This document shows positions 53,387 through 61,995 of a DNA stretch of 64,000 bases, piece by piece (position 1 is the first letter of the stretch; each line of letters begins with the position of its first letter). The notes under the pieces were generated by a model that had not been told where the DNA came from, ran no database searches, and saw nothing but the letters and a program-made list of their open reading frames with translations. This DNA comes from JAOPZW01 sp963806015. GTDB taxonomy: Bacteria > Actinomycetota > Thermoleophilia > Solirubrobacterales > Solirubrobacteraceae. The stretch is from the NCBI GenBank assembly GCA_963806015.1, contig CAWDWM010000010.1, positions 124,001-188,000 on the forward strand. Direction: 5' to 3'. The translations under genes and the position numbers were made by a program.

Positions 53387-54616
53387 ATGTCGGCACCGGT
53401 GGTCATCGAGGTTCGCGAGGTCGAGAAGACCTTTCGCATCCCCGGCCATCGCGTCGACAGCTTCAAGGAGCGGGTGGTGCATCCGCTCTCGAAGGGCGAC
53501 TACCGCGAGCTGCGCGCGCTGCGCGGCGTCTCCTTCGAGGTCCATAAGGGCGAGTTCTTCGGGATCGTCGGGCGCAACGGCTCGGGCAAGAGCACGCTGC
53601 TGAAGATCATGTCGAGCATCTACCGCGCCGACGCGGGGCGGATCCGGATGGCGGGGCGCCTCGCGCCGTTCATCGAGCTCGGAGTGGGCTTCAACCCCGA
53701 GCTCACCTCGCGCGAGAACGTGGTGCTCAACGGCGTGATGATGGGCGTCGGGCGCCGCGAGGCGGCGCGGCGGCTGGACTCCGTCCTGGACTTCGCCGAG
53801 TTGCGCGACTTCGTCGACCTGCGGCTGAAGAACTACTCCTCGGGAATGATGGTCCGGCTCGCGTTCGCGGTCATGGTCGAGGCCGACGCCGACATCATGC
53901 TGGTCGACGAGGTGCTCGCAGTGGGTGACGCGTCCTTCGCGCAGAAGTGCATGGACGTCTTCCGCCAGAAGCGCAGCGAGGGCCGCACGCTCGTGCTCGT
54001 GACCCACGACATGGCGACCGTGCAGAGCTTCTGCGATCGCGCGATGCTCATCCACGACGGCGAGCGCCTTTACACCGGTGATGCGGAGGAGGCGGCGCTT
54101 CGCTACTACCGCCTGAACTTCGGCGGCGACCGCACGAACGGGGCGGGCCCGGGCGGCGTCCCGGACGTCAACGTGCGCATCATCGAGGCCGGGCTGCACA
54201 ACGATGCGGGCGAGCGCGTCGAGAACGTCGAGCAGGGTGAGTCGATCGGGCTCGACGTCGTCTTCGAGGCGCGCCACGACCTCGAGGACCCCGTCTTCGG
54301 CTTTCACTTCCTCAACGCCAACGGCGAGACCGTCTTCGGCTTCAACCGCACGCTGACGGTGCCCGACGGCGAGCCCAGCCGCATCCCGGCGGGCCAGCGC
54401 GTGCGGATCGCGGGGACGATCGACAACCCGCTGCTGCCCGGGCGTTACTTCGTCAACTGCTGGATCTCACGTAACCGCGCGCAGGGCGATCTGGCCCTCC
54501 ACGTGGTGCGGCTGCTCGACTTCGTCGTGTTCGGGACGCGGCCCGGGCCCGGGAGCGTGACCGTCAACGCCGACGTCGAGGCCGGCCTCGAGCCGCGCCG
54601 GGCGCCATCGCCATGA
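53387..54616 (+). CDS. wzt: Polysaccharide ABC exporter ATPase with C-terminal glycan-binding domain
   Basis: 409 residues. The nucleotide-binding domain has Walker A FFGIVGRNGSGKSTLLKIMS near residue 60, signature NYSSGMMVRLAFAVMVEADA near 148 and Walker B IMLVDEVLAVGDASF near 169. SFKERVVHPLSKGDYRELRA near 25 is characteristic of Wzt/TagH. Residues 255-400 form the Wzt C-terminal beta-sandwich that reads the glycan end (ESIGLDVVFEARHDL). It powers export of a lipid-linked polysaccharide. Confidence 0.94.
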   Translation: MSAPVVIEVREVEKTFRIPGHRVDSFKERVVHPLSKGDYRELRALRGVSFEVHKGEFFGIVGRNGSGKSTLLKIMSSIYRADAGRIRMAGRLAPFIELGVGFNPELTSRENVVLNGVMMGVGRREAARRLDSVLDFAELRDFVDLRLKNYSSGMMVRLAFAVMVEADADIMLVDEVLAVGDASFAQKCMDVFRQKRSEGRTLVLVTHDMATVQSFCDRAMLIHDGERLYTGDAEEAALRYYRLNFGGDRTNGAGPGGVPDVNVRIIEAGLHNDAGERVENVEQGESIGLDVVFEARHDLEDPVFGFHFLNANGETVFGFNRTLTVPDGEPSRIPAGQRVRIAGTIDNPLLPGRYFVNCWISRNRAQGDLALHVVRLLDFVVFGTRPGPGSVTVNADVEAGLEPRRAPSP

Positions 54617-55455
54617 CCGACCCCTCCCTCGAACTGCGCGAGGTCCGCGGCCCCTCTGCGCTGGGGGGCGGCTGGCGGCGCTCGCTGGACCTGCTCTACC
54701 TGATCTCGATCACGGAGTTCAAGCGCACGTACTTCGGCACGGTGCTCGGCTACCTGTGGTCGCTCGCGCGCCCGCTGATGCTCTTCGGCGTCCTGCTGGC
54801 CGTCTTCACCCAGGTGTTCCGCGTCGGGTCGCAGGTGCCCCACTATCCGGAGCTGCTGCTGCTCAACGTGGTGCTCTACGGCTTCTTCCAGGAGGCGACC
54901 GGGACCGCCGTGGGGTCGATCGTGGGCCAGGAGTCCGTCGTGCGCAAGACGCAGTTCCCGCGCCTGGTCATCCCGCTCGCCGTCGTGCTCACGAGCTTTT
55001 TCAACCTGGCGCTCAACCTCGTCGTGGTCTTCGTCTTCATGCTGGCCTTCGGCGTGACGCCGATGTGGACCTGGCTGCTGTTCCCCGTCGTGCTCCTGCT
55101 GCTCGTCGCGATCACCGTCGCGGTGTCGATGCTCGTCGCCTCGCTGTACCCGCGCTTCCGCGACATGGCGATCATCTGGACGGTCCTCTCGACCGTGCTG
55201 TTCTACGGGACGCCGATCCTCTATCCGATCGAGGCGGTTCCCGACACGCTGCGCCACATCATCCTGCTGAACCCGCTGACGCCGGTGTTCGAGCTGGCGC
55301 GGCTGTGGATGATCGATCCCGGCGCGCCCACGCCGTCCGAAGCGGCCGGGGGGTTCGTGCGCCTGCTCGTGCCGATCGCCCTCTACGTGGGGACCTGCGT
55401 TCTCGCGGTGTGGATCTTCAACCGCGAGGCACCTCGGATCGCGGAAGAGCTCTGA
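54613..55455 (+). CDS. wzm: Polysaccharide ABC exporter permease
   Basis: 280 residues with six membrane helices, four-base overlap with wzt. FKRTYFGTVLGYLWSLARPL near residue 36 is the N-terminal coupling segment of Wzm/TagG/KpsM permeases, and FYGTPILYPIEAVPDTLRHI near 196 with LNPLTPVFELAR near 218 are conserved. With Wzt it moves a whole glycan chain across the membrane. Its last 38 bases overlap the convergent ligase gene. Confidence 0.94.
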   Translation: MTDPSLELREVRGPSALGGGWRRSLDLLYLISITEFKRTYFGTVLGYLWSLARPLMLFGVLLAVFTQVFRVGSQVPHYPELLLLNVVLYGFFQEATGTAVGSIVGQESVVRKTQFPRLVIPLAVVLTSFFNLALNLVVVFVFMLAFGVTPMWTWLLFPVVLLLLVAITVAVSMLVASLYPRFRDMAIIWTVLSTVLFYGTPILYPIEAVPDTLRHIILLNPLTPVFELARLWMIDPGAPTPSEAAGGFVRLLVPIALYVGTCVLAVWIFNREAPRIAEEL

Positions 55456-56875
55456 CGTCCGCGCCGGCCAGCAGTGCGCCGGCCAGGACCACGGCCACGA
55501 GGGTCAGCGCCGGCATCTCCCAGTCCCAGTCGATGGCGCTGTGGAAGGCCCACGCCGTCAGCGCGGCGGCCGGGCCCGCGGCCAGGGCCGGATCAAGACG
55601 ATGCGCGGCCCGCGCGCTGAGTCCGACGCCGCCCAGCAGCGCCGCGAGCAGCGCGACGCCCACGAGGCCGAGCTCGGCGAACGTCTCGAGCTCGAGCGAG
55701 TGCGCGTCGCGCACGACCTCGTCGATGTGGCGCCGGCGCAGCCACTCGACGCGGAACCCGCTGGCGCCCACGCCGGCCAGCGGGTGGTCGGCGCCGGTGT
55801 CGATCGCCACGCGCCAGTAGGCGTAGCGATTGGAGCCCAGGGAGCTGAAGCGCTGGTTGGTGGCGCCGGTGGCCGGCGCCGCCTGCTGATGCCCGCCGGC
55901 GGCGACGATCGGGACCACAAGGAGCGCGGCGATCGCCGCCGGGGCCGCCCAGCCCGACCACGGCGGCAGGGCGAGCGGGCGATCGGGGAGCGGCAGGCGG
56001 GCGGCGAACGCCGCGGTGGCCATGAGGATGACCACGACCGCGAGCACGATCGCGCCCTCGCGCTCGCGCGTGGCCAAGGCGCCGGCGCCCGTGCGCACCG
56101 CCGCGGCGAGGCCGGCGGCGAGCGCGCCGGCGGCCCCGGCGCCGACCACCAGCGCGCCGGCGCGCAGCTGGCCCGCGCGCTCGCGCGCGGCGACGAGGAC
56201 GATCAGCGCGAGCAGGCCCGCCGCCAGCGCGGCCAGCGCGCCGCGCGAGAAGCTCAGGTAGCAGCCCATCCCCAGCGGCACCGCGGCGGCGCCGGCCGCG
56301 GCGCGCAGGGCGGCGGACCGCTCCCGGTCGCCCGCGATGCGCGCGCACAGCACGATCCCGATGGTCGCGAGGGCGCCCATCGCGTTCCAGTAGGTCAGGG
56401 GCTGATCGAGGCGCCCGGCGGCGCTGACCTGCGGATGCTGGGTGATGAGGCCGGGGAGCAGCCGGCCGCTGAGCCCGTAGGCGACGACGACGACGGTGCC
56501 CGCGGCGGCCAGCGGCTCGAGTGCGCGCGCCGCCGTGCGCGGCCGGAAGGCGATCGCCGCGGCGGCGAGCGTCACCGCGTAGAGCAGCGCGCGCTCGGCG
56601 TCGTCGCCCGCGAAGTCGCGTATCGGCGCCCAGGTCACCGACAGCCCGATCCACGCCGCGTAGGCCGCCGCGGCCGCAAGGGCCACGCGGGCCGCCGGAT
56701 GACGCGGCACCAACTCGCCCGCCGGCGTAGCCGCCACGAGCACGGCCAGCACGGCGCTCGCCACCAGCAGCGCCACGTCGCGTGGGCCGTCGAAGAACCC
56801 GCCCGCGAAGAAGGCGAGCACCACGGGCCCGGCGATCAGGACGGCACGCGCGCTGAGCAGGCAGGCCGCGCGCAC
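55418..56875 (-). CDS. O-antigen ligase/WaaL-like polytopic protein
   Basis: 485 residues with about 12 membrane helices and one large extracytoplasmic loop with QRFSSLGSNRYAYWRVAIDT and HPLAGVGASGFRVEWLRRRH (about residues 330-375), the conserved R and H pattern of the WaaL/PglL superfamily. RLDQPLTYWNAMGALATIGI near 155 is typical of the actinobacterial members. It probably transfers an exported glycan to a wall or membrane acceptor. Last gene of the flippase operon. Confidence 0.9.
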   Translation of the reverse strand: MRAACLLSARAVLIAGPVVLAFFAGGFFDGPRDVALLVASAVLAVLVAATPAGELVPRHPAARVALAAAAAYAAWIGLSVTWAPIRDFAGDDAERALLYAVTLAAAAIAFRPRTAARALEPLAAAGTVVVVAYGLSGRLLPGLITQHPQVSAAGRLDQPLTYWNAMGALATIGIVLCARIAGDRERSAALRAAAGAAAVPLGMGCYLSFSRGALAALAAGLLALIVLVAARERAGQLRAGALVVGAGAAGALAAGLAAAVRTGAGALATREREGAIVLAVVVILMATAAFAARLPLPDRPLALPPWSGWAAPAAIAALLVVPIVAAGGHQQAAPATGATNQRFSSLGSNRYAYWRVAIDTGADHPLAGVGASGFRVEWLRRRHIDEVVRDAHSLELETFAELGLVGVALLAALLGGVGLSARAAHRLDPALAAGPAAALTAWAFHSAIDWDWEMPALTLVAVVLAGALLAGADVRALPRSEVPRG

Positions 56876-56885
56876 GAGCCGGGCG

Positions 56886-57059
56886 CTAACGCCGCGAGCT
56901 GCCGACGTGCCCGACGGCGCCGCGCAATCCGACCGTCCCGATGCTCGCCGCGACCCCGCCGCTCACCACCGTGCCGACGCTCGCGGCCACCCCGGCGCTG
57001 GCCACGGTGCCCGCGCTCGCAGCGACCCCCGCGCCGGCGCTCATCTCCGTGTCGGCCAT
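56886..57059 (-). CDS. Small Gly/Ala/Val repeat protein
   Basis: 57 residues from ATG 57059. Three 12-residue repeats (AGVAASAGTVAS, AGVAASVGTVVS, GGVAASIGTVGL) and a partial fourth fill nearly the whole protein, ending in a short basic tail. The DNA shows the same 36-base period. There is no signal peptide. It lies 17 bases after the flippase and 10 before the ligase gene, so it sits inside a polysaccharide operon. The regular hydrophobic period could form a membrane-associated or stacked beta structure; function unknown. Confidence 0.6.
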   Translation of the reverse strand: MADTEMSAGAGVAASAGTVASAGVAASVGTVVSGGVAASIGTVGLRGAVGHVGSSRR

Positions 57060-57076
57060 GGCGCGCAGCCTAGAGG

Positions 57077-58393
57077 TCAGGTGGGCGTGAGCGACCGCCG
57101 CCGGGCGCGCACGGCGAGCGCCAGCACCGACGCCGCCGCCACGAACTGCACGCCGAACACGATCCACGCGAAGCTGACGATCCCCTGGCCGCTCGTGGTC
57201 AGGACGAAGGGCTCGGCGAGGGCCACCGCCCCGAGCACCCACAGGAAGCTCGTCTCGCCCAGCGCGACCATGTACTGCACGGTCAGGTAGGTGAAGGCCA
57301 GCAGCGTCATCGCGATGCCGAGCACCAGCAGCGCATCGGCGGCCAGCGTGAGATCGGGGCCGAAGGCCAGACGCAACAGCAGCTCGGGCGCGACCGCGAA
57401 GATCACGAGCGCGGGCGCGGCCACCAGACTGGCCATCGCCAGCGCGCGCAGCAGCACGCGGCGGGGATCGAGGCCGGCGGCGGCGCGCCGCGTGGCCTCG
57501 GGCAGCAGGTGCAGGCCGATGCCGATGGCCACCCACACGACGGCCTTGGCGGCCACCGCGGCCGCGGCGTAGGAGCCCGCCTCGTCGCCGGTGAGCTGGT
57601 GCTTGGCAAGGATGACGTCGATGTTCTGGAGCGAGGCGAGCATGAAGAGGGCGAGGATCGGCACCCATCCGTTGCCGACCAGCGACCGCAGGGTGCGCAG
57701 CGGCCCGTGGTCCGTGCCCACGGGTCCGACGCGGCGATGCAGCTCGCGCTCCAGCCAGAGCCCGACGACCACGAAGGACAACGGCGTGCCGAGCAGCGCC
57801 CCGGTGACGCCCATCCCGGCGCCGACCAGCATGAGGGCGAACACCAGGCGCAGGAATCCCTCGCCGACGATCGACACGCCGACCGGCCGATACTCGCGCA
57901 GGCCCTGCAGCGCGCCGCGCTGCAGGCAGAGCAGCATCCACAGCACGCCGGTCGGTGGGATCGCAGCCGCGGCCCACGGAACGTCGTCGACCCCGATGAG
58001 CGCGGCCAGCGGCTCGCGCAGCACCGCTGAAGCGGCTCCGATCGCCACGAAGGCGATGAGCAGCTTGCGCGTCCAGGCGTGCAGCGTGGCCCGCAGCAGC
58101 TCGGGGTGACCCAGGCTGTCGAGGGCCGCCTCGCGCGCCGCCGCCATCTGCACGGACTGGCCGACCACCAGCAGGATCAGGAAGGCCGAGACGAGCGCGG
58201 CGAGCGTTCCGTAGTCCGTGGCGCCGAGCAGCCGCGTGAAGACGACCGTGAAGACGAGCTGGATCGCGTTGTTGGCCAGCGTCGCCGCTGCCAGCCCCGC
58301 CGCCTTGCCGGATTCGGAGTTCGAGATCGCAGCACGGAGTCCCTCGCGCCGGGCGACGGGCGGTTCCTCGAGCATGCGGCCTGGGACGCTCAC
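57077..58393 (-). CDS. Polysaccharide flippase (MATE/MVF superfamily, Wzx-like)
   Basis: 438 residues from GTG 58393, chosen because TACCGT lies ten bases upstream; ATG 58375 is the alternative (432 residues). Twelve or more membrane helices; LANNAIQLVFTVVFTRLLGA near residue 39 and LFMLASLQNIDVILAKHQLT near 240 are Polysacc_synt segments. It translocates lipid-linked oligosaccharides. With an ABC exporter also in the locus, either two glycans are made or the two systems serve separate steps. Confidence 0.91.
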   Translation of the reverse strand: MSVPGRMLEEPPVARREGLRAAISNSESGKAAGLAAATLANNAIQLVFTVVFTRLLGATDYGTLAALVSAFLILLVVGQSVQMAAAREAALDSLGHPELLRATLHAWTRKLLIAFVAIGAASAVLREPLAALIGVDDVPWAAAAIPPTGVLWMLLCLQRGALQGLREYRPVGVSIVGEGFLRLVFALMLVGAGMGVTGALLGTPLSFVVVGLWLERELHRRVGPVGTDHGPLRTLRSLVGNGWVPILALFMLASLQNIDVILAKHQLTGDEAGSYAAAAVAAKAVVWVAIGIGLHLLPEATRRAAAGLDPRRVLLRALAMASLVAAPALVIFAVAPELLLRLAFGPDLTLAADALLVLGIAMTLLAFTYLTVQYMVALGETSFLWVLGAVALAEPFVLTTSGQGIVSFAWIVFGVQFVAAASVLALAVRARRRSLTPT

Positions 58394-58403
58394 GGCGAGC
58401 GCG

Positions 58404-58413
58404 ACGGTAGCAT
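58404..58413. promoter_or_regulatory. Overlapping divergent -10 elements
   Basis: On the minus strand TACCGT (58404-58409) serves the flippase, ten bases before its GTG. On the plus strand TAGCAT (58408-58413) lies eight bases before the GTG of the LPXTG protein. The two boxes share two bases, so the divergent promoters would exclude one another. Confidence 0.45.
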
Positions 58414-58421
58414 CGCCCGGC

Positions 58422-58790
58422 GTGCCTGCCCCACGACGCATCGCCGCTGTCGCCGTGAGCCTCGCGGTCGCCCTCGCCCCCGCCGGCGCCCGCGCGCAGA
58501 ACGGGGCGGGCGACGAGCAGTACACCGACCCGTTCGCGGGCCAGTCGCAGCCCAAGCCCAAGGCCCAGCCGAAGCCCACGGCTCCGCAGCAGCAGTCGCA
58601 GCCCACCCAGCAGCAGGCGACGCCACAGGCCACCACGCCGGCCCCGGCCGCGCAGGGGCAGGCGCCCGCCGCGGCCCCGAGCGAGCTGCCGCGCACCGGC
58701 TTCGACGTCGTGCCCGTGGCGCTGCTCGGCGTCGCCCTCGTGCTCGCCGGCCTCGCGCTGCGCCGTCGCGCCGCTCATGGCCGCGACTGA
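58422..58790 (+). CDS. LPXTG-type cell-wall-anchored protein
   Basis: 122 residues, GTG start. Signal peptide (RRIAAVAVSLAVALAPAG, cleaved after ARA near residue 24), then a Pro/Gln-rich spacer (KAQPKPTAPQQQSQPTQQQ), then LPRTGFDVVPVALLGVALVL, an LPxTG sorting motif with its membrane helix and the basic tail RRRAAHGRD. Sortase would link it to peptidoglycan. It is short, so it looks like a stalk without an obvious functional head. No sortase is in the window. Its 3' end overlaps tsaE by 14 bases. Confidence 0.82.
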   Translation: MPAPRRIAAVAVSLAVALAPAGARAQNGAGDEQYTDPFAGQSQPKPKAQPKPTAPQQQSQPTQQQATPQATTPAPAAQGQAPAAAPSELPRTGFDVVPVALLGVALVLAGLALRRRAAHGRD

Positions 58791-59199
58791 GACCGGCTCG
58801 GCGGCCGAGACCGAGGCCCTGGCCGCGCGGCTCGCCGAGGGCCTGCGCCCCGGCGACGTCGTGCTCGTCTCCGGCGAGATGGGGGCGGGGAAGACGACGT
58901 TCGTGCGCGGCGCCGCGCGGGCGCTCGGCGTCGGGGTCCCGGTGACGAGCCCCACCTTCACCATCGCGCGCCGCTATGCGGACGGCCGCTTCCCGATCAG
59001 CCACCTGGACCTCTACCGCCTCGACGGGCTGGACGGCGAGGAGCCCGAGCTGCTGGCCGACGAGCTCGCGGGCGATCGCGTCGCGTTCGTCGAATGGCCC
59101 GAGCAGGCCGGCCGCGACCTCGGTGACGTCCACGTCGCCGCCCGCGTCCGCCTGGAGCATCTCGGCGGCGATCGCCGTCGCGTCATCATCGAACCGTGA
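58777..59199 (+). CDS. tsaE: tRNA t6A synthesis ATPase TsaE
   Basis: 140 residues, usual length. GEMGAGKTTFVRGAARALGV near residue 29 is the Walker A site, SPTFTIARRY near 58 and HLDLYRLDG near 73 are family motifs, and VEWPEQAG closes the core. It acts with TsaB and TsaD in making threonylcarbamoyl-adenosine at tRNA position 37. It heads the tsaE-tsaB-rimI cluster. Confidence 0.95.
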   Translation: MAATETGSAAETEALAARLAEGLRPGDVVLVSGEMGAGKTTFVRGAARALGVGVPVTSPTFTIARRYADGRFPISHLDLYRLDGLDGEEPELLADELAGDRVAFVEWPEQAGRDLGDVHVAARVRLEHLGGDRRRVIIEP

Positions 59200-59858
59200 T
59201 CCTCGGCCTCGACACGGCTACGCCCGCCACGGTGGTGGCCGTCCTGCCCGAAGACGGCGAGCCCGTCGAGCTGCGCCACGAGCCCGCGCCCGGCGAGCGC
59301 CCGGGCCATGCGTCCCAGCTCCTGCCGCTGGCGCGCCGGGCGCTCGACGCTCTGGGGGCGAGCTTCGCCGATGTGCGGCGCATCGGCGTCGGCGTCGGGC
59401 CCGGCACCTTCACGGGGTTGCGGATCGGGGTCGCCACCGCCCGCGCGCTGGCCCAGGCGACCGGCGCCGAGGTGGCGGCCGTCTCCACGCTGGAGGCGCT
59501 CGCCGCCGCGGCCGCCACCGACCGCGCGGTGCTCGCCGTGCTCGATGCGCGCCGGGGCGAGGCGTACGCCGCCGCCTTCCGCGACGGGGAGCGCCTGATG
59601 GCCCCGGTGGCGGTCGCGCCAGAGGCGCTCGCCGCCCTCGCCGATCCGCGCCACGCGCCGTGGTTGGCGCTGGGAGACGGGGCGGTACGATTTCGCGACC
59701 GGCTGGAACCGGCGGCCGAGGTCCCGGCGGATGCCTCAAAGCTGCACGGTGTCAGTGCCGTGGCGGTGTGCCGGCTGGCCCGGGAGGCCCGACCCGTCGA
59801 CCGCGACGCCCTTCTGCCGGAGTACGTGCGCCTCCCCGACGCCGTGCCCCGCCGATGA
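59196..59858 (+). CDS. tsaB: tRNA t6A synthesis protein TsaB
   Basis: 220 residues, GTG start overlapping tsaE as GTGA. ILGLDTATPATVVAVL and GVGVGPGTFTGLRIGVATAR near residue 70 are the TsaB marks. It is the inactive ASKHA paralogue that scaffolds TsaD. YVRLPDAVPRR at the end is conserved with other TsaB proteins. Overlaps rimI by four bases. Confidence 0.95.
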   Translation: MILGLDTATPATVVAVLPEDGEPVELRHEPAPGERPGHASQLLPLARRALDALGASFADVRRIGVGVGPGTFTGLRIGVATARALAQATGAEVAAVSTLEALAAAAATDRAVLAVLDARRGEAYAAAFRDGERLMAPVAVAPEALAALADPRHAPWLALGDGAVRFRDRLEPAAEVPADASKLHGVSAVAVCRLAREARPVDRDALLPEYVRLPDAVPRR

Positions 59859-60349
59859 CCACAGCGCTCGACATCCGCCGCCTGACCTACGCCGATCTCC
59901 CGCAGGTCATCGCCATCGAGCGCCGCGCCTTCCCGACCCCGTGGTCGCTGGCGATGTTCGTGCTCGAGCTCTCCAAGCCCGGCGGCGTGTGCCTGGCGGC
60001 GCGCCGCGACGGCAGCCTGGTCGGCTACCTGATCTGCTCGCGCTATGACACGGTGTGGCACGTGATGAACGTCGCCGTCGACCCCGCGATGCGCCGCATC
60101 GGGGTCGCCACCACGCTGCTGCTCGAGCTGCTCGAGCGCGTCGGCGACGACAACGCGCGCTTCACGCTCGAGGTGCGGACCTCCAACGCCGCCGCCATCG
60201 CCCTGTACGAGCGCTTCGGCTTTCGCACCGCCGGCACGCGCCGGCGCTACTACCAGGACAACGGCGAGGACGCCCTCATCATGTGGCGCACCCGCGCGAC
60301 CCTGAACGGCTCGCTCGAAGACGTGCCGAACGCAGGGCCGGTCCGGTAG
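59855..60349 (+). CDS. rimI: Ribosomal protein S18-alanine N-acetyltransferase
   Basis: 164 residues, GNAT fold. IRRLTYADLPQVIAIERRAF at residue 7, VMNVAVDPAMRRIGVATTLL near 68 with the acetyl-CoA loop, and LYERFGFRTAGTRRRYYQDN near 116 with the DALIMW ending are RimI-specific. In E. coli it acetylates the N-terminus of S18; here the tsaEB context is the usual one. The last 18 residues are an extension. Confidence 0.93.
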   Translation: MTTALDIRRLTYADLPQVIAIERRAFPTPWSLAMFVLELSKPGGVCLAARRDGSLVGYLICSRYDTVWHVMNVAVDPAMRRIGVATTLLLELLERVGDDNARFTLEVRTSNAAAIALYERFGFRTAGTRRRYYQDNGEDALIMWRTRATLNGSLEDVPNAGPVR

Positions 60350-61246
60350 ATGGCGCACGCCATCGAGGTCTCCAACCTCAGCAAGCGATTCGGCGACGTC
60401 GTGGCGGTCGACGATCTGTCGTTCACCGTCGACGAGGGACGGATCGTGGGGTTCCTCGGGCCCAACGGTGCGGGCAAGACGACGACGCTGCGGATGCTGC
60501 TCGGGCTCGTCTACCCGACGGGCGGCAGCTCGACCATCTTCGGCACCGACTATCACCGCCTCGACGATCCCGTGCGCCAGGTGGGCGCCGTCCTGGACGG
60601 GGGCATGCTGCACCCGGGCCGCACCGGGCGCAACCACCTGCGCGCGCTCGCGAAGGCCGCCGGGGTGCCGGCCGCGCGGACCGAGGAGCTGCTGCAGCTC
60701 GTCGCGCTCGCGGACGCCGCGAACCGCCGCGCCGGCGGCTACTCGCTCGGCATGCGCCAGCGGCTCGGCCTGGCGGCCGCGCTGCTCGGCGACCCGCGGG
60801 TGCTCGTGCTCGACGAGCCCGCCAACGGCCTCGACCCGCAGGGCATCCGCTGGCTGCGGGACTTCCTGCGCTCGCTGGCCCGCGAGGGGCGGGCCGTGCT
60901 GGTCTCCAGCCACGTGCTGGCCGAGGTCTCCCAGACGGCGGACGACGTCGTCGTCATCAACCGGGGACGCTCGGTCGCCCAGGGCACCCTGACGGACCTG
61001 ATCGCCCGCAGCGGCGGCGGGATGAGGGTCGCCGGGCCGGACGTGCGCCGCCTGCGCGAGCTGCTGGTCGCCGAGGGCGCGAACGTGAGCGGCGACGGTG
61101 AGATCGTCGTGCGCGATCGCAGCGGCGAGGACATCGGGCGCGTGATCGCCAATCACCAGCTCGTGGTCTCCGAGCTGACGCCCGTCGGGTCGTCACTGGA
61201 GGAAGTGTTCTTCGAGCTCACCGAAGCCGGTGGAGGTCCGTCATGA
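60350..61246 (+). CDS. ABC transporter ATPase (ABC-2 exporter)
   Basis: 298 residues, starting immediately at the rimI stop. IVGFLGPNGAGKTTTLRMLL near residue 35 (Walker A), YSLGMRQRLGLAAALLGDPR near 130 (signature) and VLVLDEPANGLDPQGIRWLR near 152 (Walker B). The C-terminal half is that of bacitracin/antibiotic-type exporters. It works with the permease next to it. Substrate unknown. Confidence 0.94.
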   Translation: MAHAIEVSNLSKRFGDVVAVDDLSFTVDEGRIVGFLGPNGAGKTTTLRMLLGLVYPTGGSSTIFGTDYHRLDDPVRQVGAVLDGGMLHPGRTGRNHLRALAKAAGVPAARTEELLQLVALADAANRRAGGYSLGMRQRLGLAAALLGDPRVLVLDEPANGLDPQGIRWLRDFLRSLAREGRAVLVSSHVLAEVSQTADDVVVINRGRSVAQGTLTDLIARSGGGMRVAGPDVRRLRELLVAEGANVSGDGEIVVRDRSGEDIGRVIANHQLVVSELTPVGSSLEEVFFELTEAGGGPS

Positions 61247-61995
61247 CCCGCCTGGTGAGCGCCGAGTTCTTCAAGCTGCGCAGCACCCGCACGTTCTACG
61301 GCGTCGTCGGCGGCGCTCTCGCTCTCGTGGTCGGGATCGTCGTCCTCGCGGCCGCGACGGGGACCTGGCATCCGGGTGACACGCCGCTGCGAGACCTGAT
61401 CGGGATATCGGGCTTCGCCCAGGTGTTCGCGCTGGTGCTCGGGATCCTGGCCGTGACCAGCGAGTTCCGCCACGGCACGATCACGCCGAGCCTGCTCGTC
61501 GTGCCCAATCGCGTCAGGCTGACGCTGGCGAAGCTCGGCGCGAGCCTCGGCACCGGCCTCGTGCTCGGCCTGGCGGCGACGGCCCTGGCGGCGGCGATCG
61601 CGGCGACGATCTTCAATGCGCGCGGCATCGACACCGGGGTGACCGGGTCGCAGGTGACGAACATGATCGTCGGCGGAACGATCGCCACGGCGCTCTACGC
61701 CGCCCTCGGCGTGGGCGTCGGCGCGATCGTCCGCAACCAGGTGGGGGCGATCGTCGGCACGCTGGTGTACCTCTTCGTGCTCGAGAACCTGCTGCAGATC
61801 GTCCGCGCCCTGAGGGACCCCCTGGCCAAGTACGGCTTCGGCGGCGTCGGCCAGGGACTGACCGGCACCGGCGACGCGGCGGCCGATCACCCGCCGCTCG
61901 GCCAGGTGTCGGCGGGGCTCGTGCTCGCCGGCTACTGCGCGATCTTCCTGCTCGCGGGCATCGCCATGATGAAACGGCGCGACATCACCGCATGA
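61243..61995 (+). CDS. ABC-2 type permease
   Basis: 250 residues with six membrane helices, ATGA overlap with the ATPase. The N-terminal VSAEFFKLRSTRTFYGVVGG is the coupling segment, and SEFRHGTITPSLLVVPNRVR near residue 77 the long cytosolic loop of the LptB/YhaP-type family. Substrate unknown; it sits between rimI and the NTF2-like gene. Confidence 0.92.
   Translation: MTRLVSAEFFKLRSTRTFYGVVGGALALVVGIVVLAAATGTWHPGDTPLRDLIGISGFAQVFALVLGILAVTSEFRHGTITPSLLVVPNRVRLTLAKLGASLGTGLVLGLAATALAAAIAATIFNARGIDTGVTGSQVTNMIVGGTIATALYAALGVGVGAIVRNQVGAIVGTLVYLFVLENLLQIVRALRDPLAKYGFGGVGQGLTGTGDAAADHPPLGQVSAGLVLAGYCAIFLLAGIAMMKRRDITA

Noticed and set aside
56886..57059. Tandem DNA repeat only, without coding meaning
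   Set aside because: It was kept as a gene because the frame is open, has an ATG, fits the operon spacing and its repeats vary mostly at third positions or conservatively; confidence remains moderate.
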